This document shows, piece after piece, positions 46,706 to 58,709 of a stretch of DNA of 64,000 bases (position 1 is its first letter; each line of letters starts with the position of its first letter). The stretch is taken from the NCBI GenBank assembly GCA_027559495.1, contig JAMXSV010000007.1:1178001-1242000 (forward strand), read 5' to 3'. A program made the position numbers and the translations under genes. The stretch comes from Aurifilum marmelostoma. Its lineage: Eukaryota > Ascomycota > Sordariomycetes > Diaporthales > Cryphonectriaceae. The notes under the pieces were generated by a model, which worked only from the letters and a program-made list of their open reading frames with translations, searched no databases and was not told the DNA's origin.

Positions 46706-49700
46706 TCAGAGCGGCTTGAAATGCCCACCAAAAATGTCCCAGTTTCTGTTGAAGCCAGAGTCCACCATCATATCATCTATTTCTCTTCCTGTCCTGTGGT
46801 GATGCGTCTGCAGGTGGTGCTGGTGATGCCCGTGCCCCGCGTGATGCGCCTGGCCCTGCTGCAGAGTCATCGAACTCGGCGACTGATACATATGCGCAGA
46901 CAGGCCCATACCGTTCTGACTAGGGGTGGAATGCATCAGGTATGGGGGTAGAGGTCCCACTACAAGTTGTGTGTTAGTATGAAAGAGCCTGCTGATTCGG
47001 TCTCACTGACTTACTTAGCTGCCCCTCGATATCCCCCCCCGTAGAGCCCTGACATGTAGAAATTTCTTGAGTCACTTGTGTGATTTTGCACGTTTGAGAT
47101 GTGGGAAGGGTTGGAGATATGGGAAGGATTCGTCTCTGCATGTGATGCCCCAGCTCCACCGAAGTCGACTAGAGGTTGATTGGGGTAAGCAAATGGGTCG
47201 CTCGACGGGAACATCAACGCGTCAAGTTTGTACACGCTGGGGCTTTCCGTCGCCTGACTACTGCGCATGTAGTGGTTCGAGGAGCGCGCAGTGGACGGGC
47301 TTATGCCGCTCGAGTCCGAGGCTACCGTTGATGAGACGTCTAGGGCGTGGATCTCGGCAAACGCCATCGAAAGTGTAGTTTGCGACGATCTCAAATGTGC
47401 ATTGTCGGAGGGTGATCTTTGTGTAAATGACTTCCTGGAGGCTGCACTGGCAATCTTTGCAGACGGACCTGGCGCTTTATGAGTAGACAGCGGCACTGCG
47501 CCTGATCTCGGTCCAGGGGCTGATCGCTTCCTGGAGGGCAAGGTCCGGGCCTTGCCGCTCTTGATTGCCTCTGGGAGATTTTCCCAGAGCGTGTCTAGGG
47601 ATTTCGCGATCCTGTCTGCTGCGAAGCTTTTCGGGGCCATCTTCCCGATCATCTCGCGGCCGGCTTTCGCGTCGTCGTATATTTCTGCTGAGCCTTGCTT
47701 CTCCGGGTTCTCCAGAACGTAGAAGACCAGGGTCAGGATGGCGAAGAACTCTGTGTACAGCATCGACCAGAATGGGCCAACGACCAAGTTCTGGTTCTTG
47801 ATCTCCATTGCGATGTGGATGATGTTTCTTGATACGCTGATGCCAGCTGCAGCGCAGGCATAGTACCGCTCGTCGACCACCCTACCAGCCCACAAACGCG
47901 GAGAGATGTAATGAAGGAATGGTCTGTACAGCATCATCTGAACCTGCGCGTAGGCAAACCGTAGCAATGTCCGCACACTAAGTGAGCGATAGGAGGATCA
48001 GCCTGTGTGCCTGGTAACTTGTGTCATGAACTCAAACGTAGGGAGATATCATGGGATCTCATCTCCTGGCCTTACCGTATCTCTTCCATGGACCCTTCTG
48101 AGCTAGGGCGCCATCTCGGAGGCAGCTGCTCGTGCCACACCTGCAGATCGCCCTCGATTTCTTTGATGCGGGAATAATCGATCGTGTATGTGGCATGCGG
48201 TGACTCAGACACGTTGGTCGCGCAGTGTTCAACGCCTTTGAGAGGGTAAATATACTTGACCACTTTCATCAGGATCTTCATGAGTCTCGAGTGGGCATTG
48301 AAAGCCTGGAAGAACGAGCCGGGTGTCCCTGCAGGCGGTGTCTGGACCCCTTCAGGAGTAATGTATTCATCATCAACTTCAGTGGGAAATTGTTGGTCGA
48401 TGTCGTCATCATACAGAAGTATGGGAAAGCCCAGTAGTGCTCTGCAGGAGGATCAGTCAGGAGCTGCTCCTCAGGGCTCCAAGGTCCGCAGGTCTCTTGC
48501 AGAAAGGAGGAATGCCAGCAGGGCCAGACTCACGAGCAGTAGATGTCCATCTGCCGGATGAAATAGAAGACGCGTCTCCTCGACTCGGTGACCATAGGTG
48601 TGAAGTTGGCCTGAGGAAGATGTCTGTGGAGGCCCATCCTGAGAGCAGCCCTGGAAGCGATGCCGAGAAAGGCATAACAGCCGCTGAGGTTGGAGGTAGC
48701 CTGCAGAAACAGGATCAGGAATAGAAGGGCTTGTAGCGTGGTCAGGTCCCGACATTCTGTAACGTCCTGCAGTAGTATTCTAGCGCAGGTGTAGTATTTA
48801 ACCCTAGAGACACAAGTCAATATCAGGTCGAACCTCGCGGCCTCAGATCTGACTTACCCTTCGTCGAAAGCATCTTTGGATGTCTTTTTGTCATCACTAT
48901 CCTCCTCAGTAGCGCTGCACATGGACCCAACTGCCAATACCGCATAAAGAAGGCCCAGAAATCTGTTGTCCTCCGTGTCAAACTTTTCTGCCTGTTTTTC
49001 GTAGACCATATCCAGCTTTTCGAGAAATGACGGCACGTGGACGATGCGCAGCAGGGCCGTCGCGCATGTCAGCGCGCAGGAACTCAGTTGACGTGCCCTC
49101 GCCTGTGGCGGCAGTTCGTAGACATTCGTGACACTGAGGTCCCCAGACGAAGAACCAGCGGCCGAGGAGGGTGGATCAAGCTTCGTCAGGCCCGGTATCG
49201 TGCTAGGTCTGGGGAGGAATGTGTTCTGAGAGTCGTAGCCGAGCAGGCCTCCAAAGTGCTCCTTCATCCGTCCAAGGAACACGGCGCCAGACGAGGTGCC
49301 GCGAAAGTCCCAGCCACGTTCGTCCAGATCCAACTGGCCAATGGTCTCGATCATTGATGTGATCTGTGCCGCCTCGTTCTGTTCGGCCCTCTGTGTCTCC
49401 TGCCGCTTCATCTTGGCAGCCTGTAGCCTCTGACGCTCCCGACTCTGAAATTCCTGCTGGGTGACGGGGTCTAGATCCGGATCATTCAAGTCAACACTTG
49501 GAGCAAACTTCCGGAGCAAAGCCTCGGCGCGGGCCAACTTGTTCTCCAGCGCCTCAATATACTGTGGTGCTGGGTTGCGCCTCCTATTGGAGGGCTTGTC
49601 ATATGTGCATTCTAGAAAGAGTTGATCTCGTCAGCGCGGGCTCCCCAGAAACCGGCACTCGGGGATCTGTGCGTACCATAACTGTAGACCGCGCAGTGCG

Positions 49701-50058
49701 TGCAAGGCTGCTTGCCATCACACTTGATCTTCTTCCGCCGACACTCGTCACAGGCGCGTGTTACCCGTCGCCGCTTCGGCGCGGGCATCGGCAGGGCCTG
49801 ACCCAATCTTGCATTCTCCTCGCCACCTGTTTCTGTCTTAACAGAGCCAGGCCCCGTGCTATCGTCGGGGGACTGCTGTTCGTCGTGCGGCTCAGAGCCG
49901 GGGCCCGATACTTCATTGTCGGAGCCAGGTCCTGGAGAGAGGTCTGGATCTATCAAGTCGGAGATAGTTGCAGAGTCCATGGTCTCTCCAGGGTCATTTT
50001 CCGACAGCAGACCAGCAGAGGGAGAAAATGCCGGACCGGGAGATTGTGCCACCGCCAT
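46706..50058 (-). CDS. Zn2Cys6 transcription factor with fungal-specific TF domain (one-base frame break)
   Basis: A binuclear zinc-cluster regulator. Exons: 50058-49677, 49611-48858, 48803-48534, 48441-48076, 47977-47015, 46959-46706; 995 residues after one correction. The zinc cluster uses Cys103, 106, 113, 119, 122 and 129 (spacing 2-6-5-2-6), split by intron 1. A basic linker NRRRNPAPQY and coiled coil EALENKLARAEALL follow, as expected for a dimer. The middle homology region runs from about residue 230 to 650 (motifs DFRGTSSGAVFLGRM, SNLSGCYAFLGIASRAALRMGLHRHL, RRRVFYFIRQMD). A run of eight C (47033-47040, plus) must lose one base to read through to the last exon, which ends RNWDIFGGHFKPL. 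Style resembles large fungal carbon or lipid metabolism regulators, but I do not assign a target pathway. Confidence 0.9.
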
Positions 50059-50131
50059 CTGCTCAAACGTTCCGGCCACCGAGACCACAGTCTCCGTCTC
50101 TCCCGACCTCACTCACTCACTCACTCACTAA

Positions 50132-50167
<36 letters not shown>

Positions 50168-53100
50168 CTCTCTCTCTCTATCTCTGTCTCGTTCTGTCTC
50201 GCTCTCACCCTTTCTCTTCCTCAATTTCTTCTTCTCGAGGTGCTTTTGATTCAGCCTGTCCCAAGAACTTCTTGTTTCCCCTTCCCAATCGAGTAAAAGA
50301 CCCAGCGCATGTCGTGACGATCCTGGACAAAAACAATGCTGACACGACGGGAGAAAGACTAGAACAAAGAAGAAGAAGAAAAGAAAAAAAAATAAGAAAT
50401 AGATTGACAATTGGTGCTAAGACTTTCACGTCGAGATGTCGCAATCCCACATCGAACGAGAAAAGGCCGCCTGGCTCGGATATAAACCGTGCGACCCGCA
50501 CGCCGATGGAGATCAGCGTCACTTAATGCAACGTACACGCGTTGAGCGGATACGAGCCGGTTGGCGTATGGGAGAGAGGCAAGGCAGGATGTAAAGGCAG
50601 ATAGGTAGATAAATAGATAGACAGCGAGAATGGAAAGATGGCCAGCCGGAAAATAGAGAAAGAGGGTCAGGAGAGTTCAGCGCTCGGGCGGGCAGGAGGG
50701 GGGACGACGAGATGATATTTGGAATGACGGCGAGTGGATGTGGAGCAGCAGGAATTCTTAACAATCGTGTGCGGTCAACGACCTTTTAGTTCGATGAACG
50801 GAGATATCCAACGGAGGCGAGCAAGTCCTCTCTAGGTACCGCCTGGTAGGTCCACAAGGAAGAGCACAGGAAAGGCAAGGGGCCCAGGGGCTTGGACGCC
50901 ACCTCGGGGCCGGGGTGCTGGTGTGCGTGCGAGGAAGGGACGTGAGTGTGTGGAGACGACAAGCTTGCGATGGCACACTTTAGTGAAAAGCTTGGCATGC
51001 AGCTAAACTGGAGCAGCAACACGGACGGGGGCTGATGGGCAGCCTGCGGAGCGTTTCGAGACGAGGGCGGGTACCGTTTTCTTTCCTTTTTGGAGAATTC
51101 GACCAGAGGTGTCAACCTCAGGTGTACTTCCGAGACGATGGGACGGTGGAGTGCCCTCCACGAACTCTGTGGAGACTGGAAAATGAGCGAGATGAGAGAA
51201 GGAGAGAGAAAGAGACAGAGACAGAGAGAGAGAGAGAGGAGACCCTGGCGACCCGTCGTAATGAAATATTATGAGAAGACCCTCCGTTTTATGTGCACTA
51301 TCTATCGTATTGTCGTGTTGGAGTACAAATGGCTTCCTCTTTTCGCTGAGTGTAAGAGCAGTCCCTGGACCGGGTTTCTCTAGAGAAGACTTGTCACGAG
51401 GATCAAAGAGAGGAGGGGGAGAGAGACAGAAAGAGGGAGTGACACAATGCACGCACGGGATGCGACCGGCGGTGCGGCAGGAGAGTGACGAGGGGATCTT
51501 AATAAGACAGACTTTGGGCCAACAACAGACCCCACTAATCGCCCTCAACCTGGCAGTTCCTCCTGCCAGGAAGAGTAGGACCGTAGGCAGTAAGGAGAGG
51601 GTGCGGTCCAGGGTGGTGGTGTTTCTTAGATCTGAAGCAAGGGTGGGTCCTGCACCGAAGCCAGGATGCAGCACATGTCTGTACTGCAGGCGACCGAGGA
51701 GACGATGAGGGAAGGCTGAACTGGAATGTCATTGATCGAGAGCTGGACTACTTTTAGGGCCTACAGACTTCCGCCCAGACGTGAGGGAAACATTGCTAGC
51801 CGGGCGAGGCAATATCGTCAGAAATGACGGAAGTCAATGCGGCCAGAGAGAAGTGGTCCGGCAGCATTGTCGACGTCGGCAAGATGGCGATGCCAGGCAC
51901 GATGTGCACAAATCACTGCCCTTCACAATCCCCATTTCATAATTTCGGTCGTGTCTACGAGTATATTTCCTTCGAGGCAATACAGTATTGATAATATCTC
52001 TAGGTGGTGTGGGTGTGTAGCCAAGGAATCGATCGACGTTCAGTGTTCGATGCCAAGCCGTCAGTTCAGATCCTGATGGGGCTGACAAGGTTCAGGCCCA
52101 AGCAGGGATCAGTGGCCATGAGCCAACGCAGGAGAGCAAGTGGGTGGGGATTGATTTGCGAGGTAAAAATTGTGGACGACAATACTTGGAAGGGGAAAAA
52201 TCAAATGAAGGAAAAAAAAAAAGAGTCAAGGGGTCGGGATCTGAAAAGTGGGTGTGGAGGGAGGCAAGACAAGAGGAGGCCAGGTCGATGCGTCAGGTCT
52301 CTCCCCCCCTCCCCACTCTGGAGAAGGACGAAGAAAGATTGGGGGCGAGGAGAGAAGAGAGAGGAGACTTGTTGTCTGACCCCGCAGGAGAAAGGACGCG
52401 CAAGCTGCACAGGAACCATGCAGACCGCCCGTCAGGACGGAACAGACGATAAACCAAGGTACGATAAAAGAATGGTCGGAGATGTGCAATAGGCAGATGG
52501 ACAATGGGATGATATGTGCTAATGCATACCAAGGGGGGAAAAGGTTGAAAGCCAACCAGGACGAGAAAGAAAGGGGGTGGGCTGCGGTGGAAAAAATGGA
52601 GGGCGACAACAGCCACTAGCTGAGTGGTACCTTCCCTCCTTCCCTCCCGTCCTTTCCCCCCCTTCCCGCCTTCCTCTCTTTCCTCCGATAAACAGTCAGC
52701 ACCATGCCGTAAAGGTATCATATCTCTGTATCGAACCTACCTTTTCGGTTGATGACCGGTCACGTCCTCACCAATCCTTTCTTCACCTCTTCTTTCTTGT
52801 TTTGTTACGTTCTCCGCAGCGAACCGAGGGGCGGGGGGGGGGGGTGGTGTGCGTCTGATAAGCCGACCATTCGATGTGCTCCGCGCCTTTTGCAGCAGCA
52901 GGACCAGGACGGGAAAAACCGAACAAGTACGGAGCTACGGATGACTCGAACGCATTCCGGACTAGAAGCTCGCATCCCCGCTACACAGCCACCACACGAC
53001 AGGGCTCATTCCTGGTTGGTGACTCTTCGAGAATGTGCTAATGGTAAGAAGCAAGGTAACATTGCAACGTGTACGAGGAGAGAAAATGTTGCTGCCCATA

Positions 53101-55101
53101 CGGATTCTCGCCGTGGAGGGCGGGGCCACCCCCACTGAAGATGTTGTGTTAGTGTGACGCCCTGCAGTGTGATGCGAGGTACAGATGGGCAGTTTTAAGC
53201 TTGGAACGGAATGCACCCTGCCCCATGTACATACCATGTACATGGACCCAGGGGTGAATGGTATGCAGCCAGGGGGGAGGGTGCTGGAGGGAAGAGGCGA
53301 TGAGCAGTGCAAGATAATGATGATTGAGGTGTGCCACTCCAACAACCATGACCGCTATGCATCTCAGAAAGCCGCCCCCTACCAAGACTCAAGCCATCCA
53401 TCGTCACTAAGGTACCCTACGTATGACCAAGTAATGAACTCCCGCATTTTGTAGGGCCTTCATCCTCCGCCTGCTCGATGCAGACACACAAACACATGCA
53501 CCTGTAGAGGCTACGAGTTGGCGCGGCTGTTCTCACGCAGCATCGATCTTTGTCTTGACTCAGGTGATGGTGCTCGGAGTCTGGCTCGGCGATACGGAAT
53601 TACGCTTGGAACAAGTTACGGGGACAAGAGAACGACAGGGACCGAGCGCCAGTAGACGTTATCGACCTTGTGCACAGCCTCGCACCTACGTGTGTCTTCC
53701 GGGACAGACCGGTGATTGGGGCCGTCCTTGGGCTCCTTGGCTCCTCGTCACCTCGGTCGGGGAAATCAAGAGACGACGTTGACTTCTCCGTCTTGGCACG
53801 GGCTTGGCACGGCACCTGGGTTGACCTGAGACCGTTTCCTCTGGCGAAACGCTCTCATCCTACCACTCCGCGGACAGGCACGGCAGGGTCTTGGACGCGC
53901 AGGAGGGACGTGAGGAATGCTCGTAACCCTTGCCACGGGCAGGTGAGATGAGTGCGCAGGTTTCATGTATGTCTGCCAGACTTCCCGAGGGCTTTCTCCT
54001 ACAGGCGCACCACCCAATTTTCTACCGCCCGTATTGCGCGTCCGCCATCCTATCAATTGTCCTCTGGACAGTTTCAGGCAATACTCAACCAGCCCTCCCT
54101 CTCGTTAGTCCCGAACTAGAGGTGAGACGGCCCACCCATAGTTGATCCTGGTCGTGTGTTGGACTGGACTGCTGACCTTTTTCTCTCGTGAGACGGAGGG
54201 AATTTCTTGCACGAATGCTCACGACCATCGGCGGTCCTGGGCGCTCTGGTTTTTTCAATATTCGCTTAGCAGCTTTTAGCTCAATGCCAAGACCTATCCC
54301 ACGTTGCCGTTGCGGGATGACGTATGGAAGAGTGCTTCTGGGATGTATCTCAAACACAGCCTCTCCAACTCTAATCTCGCTCTTTCAGGTGTGAAATTCA
54401 TACCTTGTCAGGGACTTATTGAGCTGAACCTGTGTGATATCTAGCCGCCTTCTCTTCTCTGACCTATGAGGAAATATTCGACAAGAGCGTCTTTGGTAGG
54501 TGAGCCGCTGCAATACCGTCCTGGTGGTAATCAGCGCCTGACTCTGTGTCAGAGATAAATGACAAGTGTCAAGCACCAAGTTGATGTAGGGCAGGAGTAG
54601 GCATGTAGCATGTTTAGGATAGCTAGGAGACATGAAAGAGGAAGGGAACCCTAGAATCAGATTCATAAATGACTCAGGATGTTGTTTCCCTGCATTGGTG
54701 TGTCACTCGAACCAGAGGAATGGTGGGTGACCTTGGGGATGTCGTGTTGCCAGTACATAGAAGGAATGAAATGTACATGGATGGTATCTTGGAAGACTTG
54801 GGCTTTCGGAGTTCTCCCGATTCCACAGCAGCCCTAGCACCACTGTGGCACTCAGCGTGTCAGGGCGCTCACTACTATGTACCTGTACCCCAACCTAAGC
54901 CACCCCACAGTGGGATTACCCCGCGCTAACTGGCCCGTGCAGTCCCCTTGGTCCCCCAGAGCTGCCTGCCTGAACCAGGTGCAACACCCACTGCTGCCAC
55001 TTGCTGCTGCTGCCCCGAGCTTATCACAGCTGCCAGCGCTGCAGTTCACCAAGCCACCAGGACAGTCATCTTTCTGCTTGTGTGTGTTGTTTAAAATCAA
55101 C
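50059..55101. other. Divergent 5-kb region between Zn2Cys6 factor and CSN1
   Basis: The longest gene-poor stretch next to 30.6-36.2 kb. It contains a compound repeat at 50105-50205, purine-rich tracts (51190-51240, 51410-51440), G-rich runs (52837-52848) and a TGACTCA at 54670-54676. All frames are short or low-complexity; I find no spliced gene. It probably holds a long upstream region of the transcription factor. Confidence 0.5.
50105..50205. repeat. Compound microsatellite in the transcription factor leader
   Basis: Consecutive blocks of (CTCA)n, (CT)n, (AC)n and (CT)n begin 47 bp upstream of the start codon of the Zn2Cys6 factor, so they are likely within its 5' UTR or core promoter. Confidence 0.85.
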
Positions 55102-56830
55102 ATGGCGAGCTCAGACGACGAGTCAGAGCCTCAAGTGGCCCAGCTTGTTCAGACAGACGACATCATTGTCACAGGTAAAGTTTTCTGATTGAAATTCCCC
55201 TTCAAATGCTGAGCAGCCTCCGATCTGGGCAGGCTGATCTCGAGATGGAAGGAGGGACCATTTGCTAACCACTCTGGCCGCGATAGAGGCTCCCAAGATT
55301 GATCTCGAGACCTACATACAAAACTACAGAGGTCGGTCCATACCTGGCTGCGTCCCTTCTCTCTGTACTTTTCACTACTGACTGCCAACATACCAGGCCG
55401 CACCCGCCTGTACCGACTCATCCTCATCGCAAGCACCTCGACCGTCCTCGCCGTGGATGCACTCAAGCTCGCCGTTCAGGAAGTCGTCGCACAGGGGAAG
55501 GATGTCGAGCTATACCGCAATATCGTGGAGGAGATCCGAGCTCTCGCGCCCAACGAGGCCGAGGCCAACTACGACAAGCAGTGGGCCGAGAAGGTGGAAA
55601 AGGCAAACCAGGCGGAGCTGTCCCGGCTCGAGAGCGAGCTGAAGGGTTACAAGAACAATCTTGTCAAGGAGAGCATTCGGGTAGGTCAATACGTGAGACC
55701 TGGTGAGGTATGGCTGGGCTCACTGACGATGTGTAGATGGGCAACGAAGACCTGGCAAGACACTATGAGAGCATGGGCGACCTGAATCAGGCATACGAGG
55801 CGTACTCGAAGATGCGATCCGATGTCAGCTCGGCAAAGCACATTGTCGAGGTCGGTTTCCACCTGGCCCGGGTCTCCGTGTATCGCCGGGACTGGGGCAA
55901 TGTTATCGCCAATGTGAACAAGATCAACGGCCTGCAGATCGAGCCCAACAGCAAAAACATGCAGGCCCTCTGCAACGCCTTGTACGGTATCGCACTGCTT
56001 GGACAGTACAAGTACACCGAGGCAGCCGAAAAGTTTTTCCAGGTCGACCCGATCCTCGAGCCGGAGGTGTATGACGAGTACGCAAGTCTCAACGACATCG
56101 CGGTCTACGGCGGTCTGCTGGCTCTCGCGACCATGAGCCGCGACGAGCTGACCGGCTTCCTCGAGAGCTCTCCGTTCCGCGCATTCCTGGAACTCGAGCC
56201 TCATCTTCGCAAGGCCATCTCGCAATTCATCAACGGCAGATACTCGGCCTGCCTGGCGATCCTCGAGTCCTACCGCCCAGACTACCTGCTGGACATCTAC
56301 CTCCAACCTCACCTGGACGACCTGTACGGCTGGATCCGCGCCAAGTGCATCAATCACTTCCTGCTTCCTTTCTCCTGTGTCACTCTGGACAGCATGAACG
56401 AGGCCTTTGCACCGCCTGGAGGGTCGATCGAAGAGGAGCTGGCAGAGATGATACGAGAAGGCGGCCTGGAAGCGCGCATCGACGCTATCGACAAGGTACA
56501 GTGATTCCGCGCAAAGATAAAGAAGAGGAAACACTTTCCTGTGTGGTTCATTTTGTGCTGACAGGCCTATTCCAGCTTGTGACCACCACTACCACCAACC
56601 CTCGGGTCGGGATGCAGACCGAGTCTCTAGAAGCTGCCAAGAGCTACGAGAAGGATGCTGTCGACCGTGTCCGTCGGATCGGAATTCTCTCTGCTAACCT
56701 CGAGGTGAAGGGTAGACAGAGAGGCGGACCAGGGCTCATCGGTCCAAATGACGACGTGCCCATACCATCCAGATTTGGCCTCGGTAAGGACGGGGCTACA
56801 CCGATGCAAGAGGCCTTGACGCATTATTGA
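55102..56830 (+). CDS. CSN1: CSN1 (CsnA), COP9 signalosome subunit 1
   Basis: A scaffold PCI subunit of the COP9 signalosome, which removes Nedd8 from cullin ubiquitin ligases. Exons: 55102-55174, 55287-55331, 55397-55680, 55737-56495, 56576-56830; 471 residues, normal for the family. The N-terminus MASSDDESEPQV is acidic. Helical repeats (GNEDLARHYESMGDLNQAYE, SSAKHIVEVGFHLARVSVYR) precede the PCI domain (about 280-410). Rpn7 of the proteasome is the related alternative, but the tyrosine/serine pattern of the repeat region and the tail IGILSANLEVKGRQ favour CSN1. Introns are 56-112 nt with CTAAC/CTGAC branches. Its stop lies 220 bp from that of PRP18, convergent. Confidence 0.9.
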
Positions 56831-57050
56831 GGAGCTTTGGCGATTTCGTTTGTGGTCACAGACACCCCCCTACTTGGTACGCAGGCGTTGGGAGTCCATA
56901 GTTTTACGGAGCATTTGCACTGAGGTCCTGGGACCCTTCTCGAGGAGGGGCCAACTGAGAAGCAGACCATAATGAATAGACCATGATTCACCCGGTTTCG
57001 AGTTGGCTACTTGCTATTCTGTGTCACGGGTCAAATTTGTGCGCCGCCGC

Positions 57051-58139
57051 CTATCCCATGAGCTGCCTCACGTCCTCAGGCGGCCACCTCACCTGGGCAA
57101 ACGTCAAACACCGCTTGATGCTCTGCAGGTACTTGCGCGTGGCCTCGTCGCCCATGACGTGTCCCTTCTCACCGCTGTGCAGCTTCTCGCGCGCACTTCG
57201 CTCGTGGATACCCACCATGGTCACACCGATGGGCCAGGCCGCCTTTCCGATGCTGAGCCTCAGGTACTCGTCGTTGGCGTCCACGTACCGCCGGTCCTGC
57301 GCCGCCCTCACGATGGCCACGATGCTCTCGAGCACGATCTGGTCGATGTCGCCCCTCTCGAGCCTGCGGAACAGCGGCGTCATGGCCTGCTTGCACTGCA
57401 CCATGGTGTTGTGCGCCTGCCGCGCGGCGGCGGTGTCGCCGTCCTCGCTGCGCTGCTCCCGGGCGAGGGCGGCCTCCCACTCGCGCAGGACCATGGTGAA
57501 GTAGGAGCCCAGCTGCCGGAACAGGTACCTCCGCCCGGCCTTGTCCTCGGCGGGCGGCAGGCCGGCCACCCTCATGTCCTTCTCCTCGACGAGCTCCAGG
57601 GTCGTGGGGATGGGCCCCTGCGTCACGGGCCGCGTGAGCCGGCGCAGCCTCTTTGCCCTCGCGGCGCGGTTCTCGCCAAACAGCGTGGCCGGCTCCCCGA
57701 GGGCCCGCAGCTTGGCTATCACCTCCTCGGGGGCGTCCTGCGCGCCGTCCGCCTCGTCATCGCCCTCGCCCGCCGCCCGGGTGTTCTCCTCGTCCTCCTC
57801 CCCATCCGCGGGCGCCACCTCGGGCAGGCCCAGCCTCTTCCGCCTCGCCCTCTCCTCCTCGGCCTCCCTCTCCTCCCTGCGCCGCCGCTGCTCCTCGGCC
57901 AGCCTCTGCCGCTTCTCCTCGCGCGCCCTGGTCTCGGCCGCGGCGTCCTCCTCGCGCTTGCGCTTGGCGGCCGCCTTCGCCTGGCGCTCCTCCTCGAGGC
58001 GCTTCTGCTCGGCGAGGTAGGCCTCGCGGCGGGCTGCTTCGGCGTCGGCTTTGCGGACGTACTTTGTGGTCTTGTCGGTGGACTCTGCGGGGGGTTTCTT
58101 CTTGGAGATCTCTTTGGACATGAGCGCTGCGAAGTCCAT
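57051..58139 (-). CDS. PRP18: PRP18, pre-mRNA splicing factor
   Basis: Prp18 acts in the second step of splicing, helping position the 3' splice site in the U5 snRNP context. A single exon of 362 codons starts at 58139 (MDFAALMSKEISKKK). Residues about 30-115 are an extended charged Glu/Arg/Lys coiled coil. The C-terminal all-helical Prp18 domain begins near residue 200 (RRYLFRQLGSYFTMVLREWE). It includes IGVTMVGIHERSAREKL, the conserved loop around KGHVMGDEATRKYLQSIKR, and the final CLTFAQVRWP. A run of six C in KKKPPAES is in frame. GC content is high. Divergent from SAP18, with a 570-bp gap. Very secure. Confidence 0.95.
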   Translation of the reverse strand: MDFAALMSKEISKKKPPAESTDKTTKYVRKADAEAARREAYLAEQKRLEEERQAKAAAKRKREEDAAAETRAREEKRQRLAEEQRRRREEREAEEERARRKRLGLPEVAPADGEEDEENTRAAGEGDDEADGAQDAPEEVIAKLRALGEPATLFGENRAARAKRLRRLTRPVTQGPIPTTLELVEEKDMRVAGLPPAEDKAGRRYLFRQLGSYFTMVLREWEAALAREQRSEDGDTAAARQAHNTMVQCKQAMTPLFRRLERGDIDQIVLESIVAIVRAAQDRRYVDANDEYLRLSIGKAAWPIGVTMVGIHERSAREKLHSGEKGHVMGDEATRKYLQSIKRCLTFAQVRWPPEDVRQLMG

Positions 58140-58709
58140 CTTGGCAGTCTTCAAGAAGGGGGGGGGGGGGAGATTTTCGTTCTGAATAGATCAAGTGGTG
58201 TATCTCTCGGTAATTTAGTCGTAAAGTTGGGTCAACATTCGTGGGCGGAGAAGTAGACGGTGTTGCTTCGTGTGGTTGTGTTCGGATCTTGTGATGTAGA
58301 GTGTTTGGGTGTCCTGGAAACTTTCAATGATCAGCAGCTTTGCCGCTAGAAATGCAGAAGGCATTCTACTGTTGCTGCACTGCCCTGGGCCGCCTGCGGC
58401 TCTTCCCGCTACAGGGTATGCCTCTCAACCCCCCCCAGGGCACCCTACCACCAAAACCCCTGAGCCAGAGCCGCTGTACTGGTAATCCTACAGGCATCAG
58501 AGCTCTAAGGTCGGTCTGTCTCTCTCTCCCACCCTCCCGCACTCCACGCGCTCATCTACCATTTCTTTCTCATGTAACAGTCCTGCCGCTTCACAGGTGC
58601 TAAAAGGTGTTCATTGGATGGGGAGGCCACAATATCGGTTCGGGTGTAGCAATCAGAAATTCGAACCCCTCTGACCGGAGGTGCGGGCGCAGTATACACG
58701 CTACGAAAT
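58140..58709. other. Divergent promoter PRP18/SAP18
   Basis: 570 bp between divergent starts, with C runs near 58430 and G10 near 58159. No gene or RNA is supported; a tRNA-like GGTTCGAATT on minus near 58665 lacks pairing partners. Confidence 0.6.

Noticed and set aside
49498..50526. 342-codon plus-strand frame
   Set aside because: Antisense to exons of the Zn2Cys6 factor and running through CT repeats.
55686..56534. 282-codon frame antisense to CSN1
   Set aside because: Shadow of the conserved CSN1 coding strand; no domain.
57003..58256. 417-codon frame antisense to PRP18
   Set aside because: Shadow of a GC-rich gene; Arg/Leu/Pro composition.
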